Positions 48,841 through 53,708 of a stretch of 53,708 nt of DNA are shown piece by piece; position 1 is the stretch's first letter; each line of letters opens with the position of its first letter. The position numbers and the translations under genes are program-made. This DNA comes from Sphingomonadaceae bacterium (GTDB lineage Bacteria; Pseudomonadota; Alphaproteobacteria; Sphingomonadales; Sphingomonadaceae). The stretch spans positions 1-53,708 of the forward strand of contig JANXUP010000178.1 in the NCBI GenBank assembly GCA_025356175.1, written 5' to 3'. Under the pieces are notes generated by a model, which saw only the letters and a list, made by a program, of their open reading frames with translations, had not been told where the DNA came from and ran no database searches.

Positions 48841-50215
48841 TCCCCGGCGCGGTGTTGCTGAGCGGAATGCGTTCGTTGAGCCCGTGCGCGAAGTCTTCCG
48901 AATCCTTGGAAAACACCGGGCTCGCGCCATAACTTGGCACGCCAAGTGCGCGGTACCACACCGAATCCGACGCGCCCGAGGCCTGGCTGGGGAAGATCGC
49001 CAGGCCCGGATTGATCAGGTGCATCGCTTTCTCGGCCGCACCGGTAAAGTCGGGCCGCATTGGCGAGGCAGGGGCGGCGATTGAATCCTCGCCCGAAGTC
49101 GCGGTGACCTTCACATCGGGCATGCCGATGATCTGTTCGAGGTTCTGGCGGACTTCCTCGCGGCTGTGGCCGGGGAAGATGCGGCAGTTGATGTTCGCGG
49201 TGGCGCGCTGCGGCAGCGCGTTTTGCGCATGCCCGCCCGAAATCATCGTTGCGACACAAGTGGTGCCGATCTTGCCGACGTAGCTGGGGCTGGCGCGCAA
49301 GGTCGCTGCGGCAGCTTCGTCATTGGGGTTGGCGGCGAAGGCGCGCATTGCCCCGGCCAGCTTGGGATCGCCTTCAAACGCGGCGGCCTTTTCGAAATAG
49401 GCCTTGGTCAGCGGGCTGAGTTCGGGCTTGAAGTGGTAGGCACCGATCTTTTCCAGCGCTGCGGCGAGCTGGACGATCGCGTTGACCGGGCGCGGGGCCG
49501 AGCTGTGGCCGCCGGGGTTGGTCACTTCGAGCTGATAGTCATCATAGGTCTTTTCCGCGCCCTGCCAGGTCCAGTACAGCGGCTTGCCGGTCTTCTCGTC
49601 GAGCGTTCCGCCGCCGCCATCGATGTTGAGCACCAGTTCGGCGCCCGCCAGCTGCTTGGCGATTACCCGCGAGCTGCGCATGGTGGTTTCCTCGTCGCCT
49701 GAGAACTGCAGCACGATGGTACGGCGCGGTTTGTAGCCCGAGCGGCGCAGTTCGATCAGCGAGGAGGCGGCCAGCGCCGCATCGAACTTCATGTCGCTCG
49801 CCCCGCGGCCGAACAGGTAGCCGTTCTCGACCACCGGGGTGAATGGATCGCGCTCCCAGTCCGCAGGCTTGGCTTCGACCACATCCATGTGCCCGGAAAT
49901 GACCAGCGGTTTGAGACTGGGATCGCTGCCCGGCCAGGTTGCGATCAGGTAAGCGGTGTCATTGAATGGGGTGATTTCGACCTGGTTGTCTTGCCAGCCG
50001 CCGGCGACCAGCGCCTGCTTGACCAGTTGCAAGGCCTCTCCGGTCTTGTTGCCCGTGCCCTCCACCGAGCGCAGCGCGATCAGCTGCTTGGCAAGCGCGA
50101 GCACCTGTGCCTCGGCGACCGGATGCGAAGCCGGTTTGGCCGGACGGGCGGCAAGCTGCGGCACGGCGACCCCGGCAAGCAGGGCGATGATGACTGGCGT
50201 AAAGGCGTGGCGCAT
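48800..50215 (-). CDS. Secreted M20-family metallopeptidase
   Basis: Signal peptide, ISGHMDVVEAKPADWERDPF, GRGASDMKFD, GDEETTM. Confidence 0.93.
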   Translation of the reverse strand: MRHAFTPVIIALLAGVAVPQLAARPAKPASHPVAEAQVLALAKQLIALRSVEGTGNKTGEALQLVKQALVAGGWQDNQVEITPFNDTAYLIATWPGSDPSLKPLVISGHMDVVEAKPADWERDPFTPVVENGYLFGRGASDMKFDAALAASSLIELRRSGYKPRRTIVLQFSGDEETTMRSSRVIAKQLAGAELVLNIDGGGGTLDEKTGKPLYWTWQGAEKTYDDYQLEVTNPGGHSSAPRPVNAIVQLAAALEKIGAYHFKPELSPLTKAYFEKAAAFEGDPKLAGAMRAFAANPNDEAAAATLRASPSYVGKIGTTCVATMISGGHAQNALPQRATANINCRIFPGHSREEVRQNLEQIIGMPDVKVTATSGEDSIAAPASPMRPDFTGAAEKAMHLINPGLAIFPSQASGASDSVWYRALGVPSYGASPVFSKDSEDFAHGLNERIPLSNTAPGITYYLSLLTDLSK

Positions 50216-50366
50216 GAGCGATTCTCCTGTGACGCAGCGTTTAGCCACATGGCACGCTCATGGTAAAGCGTCCGCTGCTTGACAATTGCCGGTCCGCCTG
50301 CCTCACACAAAATTAACGGCCCTGCGACTAGACGGGCCCTGCCAAAAACAGGGTCAGCGAGTACTT

Positions 50367-52742
50367 ATGGTCAGCAAGCAGGCGGCGCTCCGCGTCGCCA
50401 TTCCGGAAGAGCTGCGCGATTGGGTCGATAATCGGCTCATTTCCGCGCACATCCGGATGGTGCGTCCGCTGGTCTTTGGCAGCCTGCTGAATGCGGCGTT
50501 GTTGGTGCTGGCACTGACGGGGCAAATTCCGGCCGGCTACATTGCGCTGTTCGGCAGCACGATGGTTGCGGCATGCTTGCACCGCCTGTGGCTCGCGGAA
50601 GGGATCGAACGCGGCCGCCGCCGCCGCCGCAGCGCCAAGATCATCTCGGCCTTCTGGTGGAATTCGCTGTGGCTGGGGCTCAATATCGGCATCCTCGCAG
50701 CGCTGTGGCTGCCGCGTATTTCGTCGGCCACGCAGCTGCTGCTGGCAGTTTGCACCGTTAGCCAGATCGCCTCAGCTGCTTATACCGTGCGGACATTGCC
50801 CAGCGCCGCCAAGATCTACGTTATTACGCAGGCCCTCGGCCTGGCGGTCGGGATCGGACAGAACGCCAGCTTGATCGGGCTGGCGACGATCGCCGTCCTG
50901 ATAGTGGCAAGCGCGCTGCTGGTGCGCATGGCCTATACCGCGCATGACCTGTTCGTCAGCCGGATCCTGTCCGACCGCGATCTTCACAGCGCCGCGCGAA
51001 CCGTCAAGCTGCTGCTTAACGAATACGAAGAGAACGGCTTCGACTGGCTGTTCGAGCTCGATCGTGAGCGCTCCCTGATCAATGTTTCGGCGCGCTTTGC
51101 CAAGGCTGCCGGCGGCGCCGCCGAACAGCTGACCGGACGCCATCTGTCGACCCTGTTTGCCCCCGGCACCAGCCGTGACGAGCTGGAGCAGGCGCTCATG
51201 TCCGGCCGGCCGCTGCGTTCAGCAGTGGTCGCGCTCGATGGACTGGGTGAAACCGGCCCGCGCTGGTGGTCGATCAGCGGCCGCCCCAGCTATTCGGGCG
51301 ACGGGGTGCATTACCGCGGGGTCATCTCCGACGTTACCGAGCTCCGCCAGGCCGAACAGCGCGCGCAGCAGATGGCGCATTTCGACGCGCTCACCGGCCT
51401 GCCCAACCGCACCCAGTTCAACCAGGCGCTGTCGTGCCTGTTTGGCAACCACCAGGACGGCGAACACATCGCCCTGCTGCTGCTCGACATCGATCATTTC
51501 AAAAGCGTCAATGACATGCACGGCCATTCGGTCGGCGATGCATTTCTGCGGCTGTTCGCCAACCGGCTGGTGTCGGTGGTCGGGTCGAGCGGGCTCGGCG
51601 GGTGCGAGCCGATCGTCGCGCGGCTGGGCAGCGACGAGTTCGCGATTGCGGTCAGCGGCGGCGATGCCTGCGACCATGCGGTGCGGCTGGCCGAATTGCT
51701 GACGCTGTCACTGGGCGAGCCGCTGACGGTCGAAGCCATCGAACTGCCCTGCGGGATTAGCCTGGGGATTGCGCTCGCTCCGTTCCACACCGACCAGCAG
51801 GCGCAGCTGCAAAGCTATGCCGACATTGCGCTGGGCGCGGCCAAAACCGGCGGGCGCGGCAATTGGGAAATGTTCGAACCCGACATGGATGCGCGGCTCC
51901 ACGAGCGCCACACGCTGGCCCGCGACCTGCGCCATGCGGTTGGCCGGGGCGAACTCATGCTGTTCCTCCAGCCGCTGGTCGACGTCGCCAGCGAAGTGAA
52001 GACCGGTTACGAAGCCCTGCTGCGCTGGCAGCATCCGGTGCGCGGGCTGGTCCCGCCCGATGTGTTCATCCCGATCGCCGAAGAAACCGGGCTGATCGTG
52101 CCGATCGGCGAATGGGTGATCCGCACTGCCTTTGCCGAAGCCGCCAGCTGGCCGGGCGAGGAATTGATCGCGATCAACCTCTCGCCGATCCAGTTCTCCA
52201 GCCCCAACCTGCTCCCGGTGATCGTCAATGCCCTGGGCGAAACCGGGATCGCGCCGGGACGGGTCGAATTCGAGATTACCGAAGGCGTGTTGCTGGGCGA
52301 TTCGGAAGCAAACATCGACATATTGTGCCGGATGCAGGCCCTCGGCCTGAAGATCGCGCTTGACGATTTCGGCACGGGCTATGCCTCGCTGAACTATCTG
52401 CTGACCTTCCCGTTCGACAAGATCAAGATCGACCGCAGCTTCATCGCCAGCCTCTCGACGCGCGAGGAATCGCGCGCAATCGTCGCCTCGATGATCGGGC
52501 TCGCCAATGCGCTGGGCATGTGCACCCTGGCCGAAGGAGTTGAGGAAACCGACCAGCTCGATCAATTGAAGGCGCAGGGTTGCCGCATGGTTCAGGGCTG
52601 GCTGTTCGGCAAGGCGCTGCCCAGCGAGGAATATCATCCGCGAAGTGCGCAATTGCCGGTTGCCTCGATTGCTCCGGTGCGGTTGCCCCGCCCGCGCAAG
52701 GTCCGCGTTTCGCAGACGTATTCACACCGCAAGCGCGCCTGA
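50367..52742 (+). CDS. Membrane GGDEF-EAL protein (c-di-GMP signalling)
   Basis: N-terminal TM segments, PAS-like region, DALTGLPNRTQF, RLGSDEFAIAV, TGYEALLRWQHP, DDFGTGYASLNYL. Confidence 0.94.
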   Translation: MVSKQAALRVAIPEELRDWVDNRLISAHIRMVRPLVFGSLLNAALLVLALTGQIPAGYIALFGSTMVAACLHRLWLAEGIERGRRRRRSAKIISAFWWNSLWLGLNIGILAALWLPRISSATQLLLAVCTVSQIASAAYTVRTLPSAAKIYVITQALGLAVGIGQNASLIGLATIAVLIVASALLVRMAYTAHDLFVSRILSDRDLHSAARTVKLLLNEYEENGFDWLFELDRERSLINVSARFAKAAGGAAEQLTGRHLSTLFAPGTSRDELEQALMSGRPLRSAVVALDGLGETGPRWWSISGRPSYSGDGVHYRGVISDVTELRQAEQRAQQMAHFDALTGLPNRTQFNQALSCLFGNHQDGEHIALLLLDIDHFKSVNDMHGHSVGDAFLRLFANRLVSVVGSSGLGGCEPIVARLGSDEFAIAVSGGDACDHAVRLAELLTLSLGEPLTVEAIELPCGISLGIALAPFHTDQQAQLQSYADIALGAAKTGGRGNWEMFEPDMDARLHERHTLARDLRHAVGRGELMLFLQPLVDVASEVKTGYEALLRWQHPVRGLVPPDVFIPIAEETGLIVPIGEWVIRTAFAEAASWPGEELIAINLSPIQFSSPNLLPVIVNALGETGIAPGRVEFEITEGVLLGDSEANIDILCRMQALGLKIALDDFGTGYASLNYLLTFPFDKIKIDRSFIASLSTREESRAIVASMIGLANALGMCTLAEGVEETDQLDQLKAQGCRMVQGWLFGKALPSEEYHPRSAQLPVASIAPVRLPRPRKVRVSQTYSHRKRA

Positions 52743-52850
52743 TCTGCACCGCGCCGCACTGGCGCACCCCGCACCCTGCTGCTAACTCCTCACCTTGCCC
52801 GGACGCTCGTCCGAAGGTCGGATGAGCTTTGGGCACGGGAGTGAATTGGC

Positions 52851-53708
52851 ATGAGCTTCACCGCAGACCGCTTGCTGCTGTTCGGTGCAACCGGCGATCT
52901 TGCGCAGCGCATGCTGCTGCCTTCGCTGTGCGCGCTGCACGATGACAAGCTGATCGCGCCCGAACTCACGATCATCGGCACCGCGCGGTCCGAATATGAC
53001 GACGACACCTACCAGGCCTTCGCCCGCGACGCGCTCAACAAATACCTCCCCGACTTCCGCAAGCATGCCATCGACAGCTTCCTCCCGCGGCTCAGGTACC
53101 AGGTGCTCGATGCGACCCAGGCTGACCACTTCACCGAACTTTCCGACGAAATCGGCACGGTGGACAAAGGCATGGCGATTTTCCTGTCGACCGCGCCCAG
53201 CCTGTTCGAACCGACCATCGCCGGGCTGACCAAGGCAGGCCTGACCGGCGACAAGGTCCGCATCGGGCTCGAAAAGCCGCTTGGCACCAGCCTCGATACC
53301 AGCCGCGAAATCAACGATGCTGTCGCCGCCACGTTTAGTGAAGACCGCATCTTCCGGATCGACCACTACCTCGGCAAGGAAACGGTCCAGAACCTGCTGG
53401 CGCTGCGCTTTGCCAACATCATGTTCGAGCCGTTGTGGAATGCCGCGCACATCGATCACGTTCAGATCACCATCGCCGAGACGGTCGGGCTGGAGCAGCG
53501 GGCGGGTTATTATGACGGCACCGGGGCACTGCGCGACATGCTGCAGAACCACATGCTGCAACTGCTTGCGCTGGTCGCGATGGAGCCGCCGACGAGCTAT
53601 GACGCTACCCCGATCCAGGACGAAAAGGTCAAGGTGCTGCGCGCGCTGCGCAAGGTTGCGCACACTGAAACCGTCACCGGCCAATACCGCAAGGGTGCGA
53701 TCGAAGGC
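52851..53708 (+). CDS. zwf: Glucose-6-phosphate 1-dehydrogenase, truncated by window edge
   Basis: LLLFGATGDLAQRMLLPSL, RIGLEKPLGTSLDTS, RIDHYLGKETVQNLLALRFAN. Confidence 0.96.
   Translation, partial: MSFTADRLLLFGATGDLAQRMLLPSLCALHDDKLIAPELTIIGTARSEYDDDTYQAFARDALNKYLPDFRKHAIDSFLPRLRYQVLDATQADHFTELSDEIGTVDKGMAIFLSTAPSLFEPTIAGLTKAGLTGDKVRIGLEKPLGTSLDTSREINDAVAATFSEDRIFRIDHYLGKETVQNLLALRFANIMFEPLWNAAHIDHVQITIAETVGLEQRAGYYDGTGALRDMLQNHMLQLLALVAMEPPTSYDATPIQDEKVKVLRALRKVAHTETVTGQYRKGAIEG

Noticed and set aside
1-53708. CRISPR array, tRNA or rRNA genes
   Set aside because: No regularly spaced direct repeats or recognisable tRNA/rRNA sequence noticed; a covariance-model scan would be needed to be certain.

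Overview
High-GC chromosomal window that looks like a sphingomonad-type alphaproteobacterium, judged from gene content and order only. Most of it is housekeeping: cdd, galE, bL36, rpmH-rnpA-yidD-yidC-engB, dapE, nth-dapB, cobB, dnaA-rpsT-mutM-ubiE-ubiB, and zwf cut by the right edge. The clearest accessory feature is a ~4.2 kb mosaic island (about 10498-14745) that splits a comM/YifB-type Mg-chelatase ATPase gene and appears to have replaced its central Walker A/B segment. The island carries an IS1595-type transposase fragment fused in frame to a large-serine-recombinase fragment, a resolvase truncated at the same point, a DUF6471-like gene with a membrane protein, and two proteins I cannot assign. 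Other points of interest: a near-perfect 34-bp-stem hairpin next to a second hairpin between rpmH and rnpA, palindromic operator candidates upstream of an HxlR and a TetR regulator, two related inverted-repeat elements at different loci, a REP-like inverted repeat, a eukaryote-like cytosolic carboxypeptidase (M14) linked to two paralogous DUF4136-like proteins, and a Rieske/FAD/permease/TetR catabolic cluster. No tRNA, rRNA or CRISPR array was seen. Family calls come from recognising motifs by eye; no database search was run.
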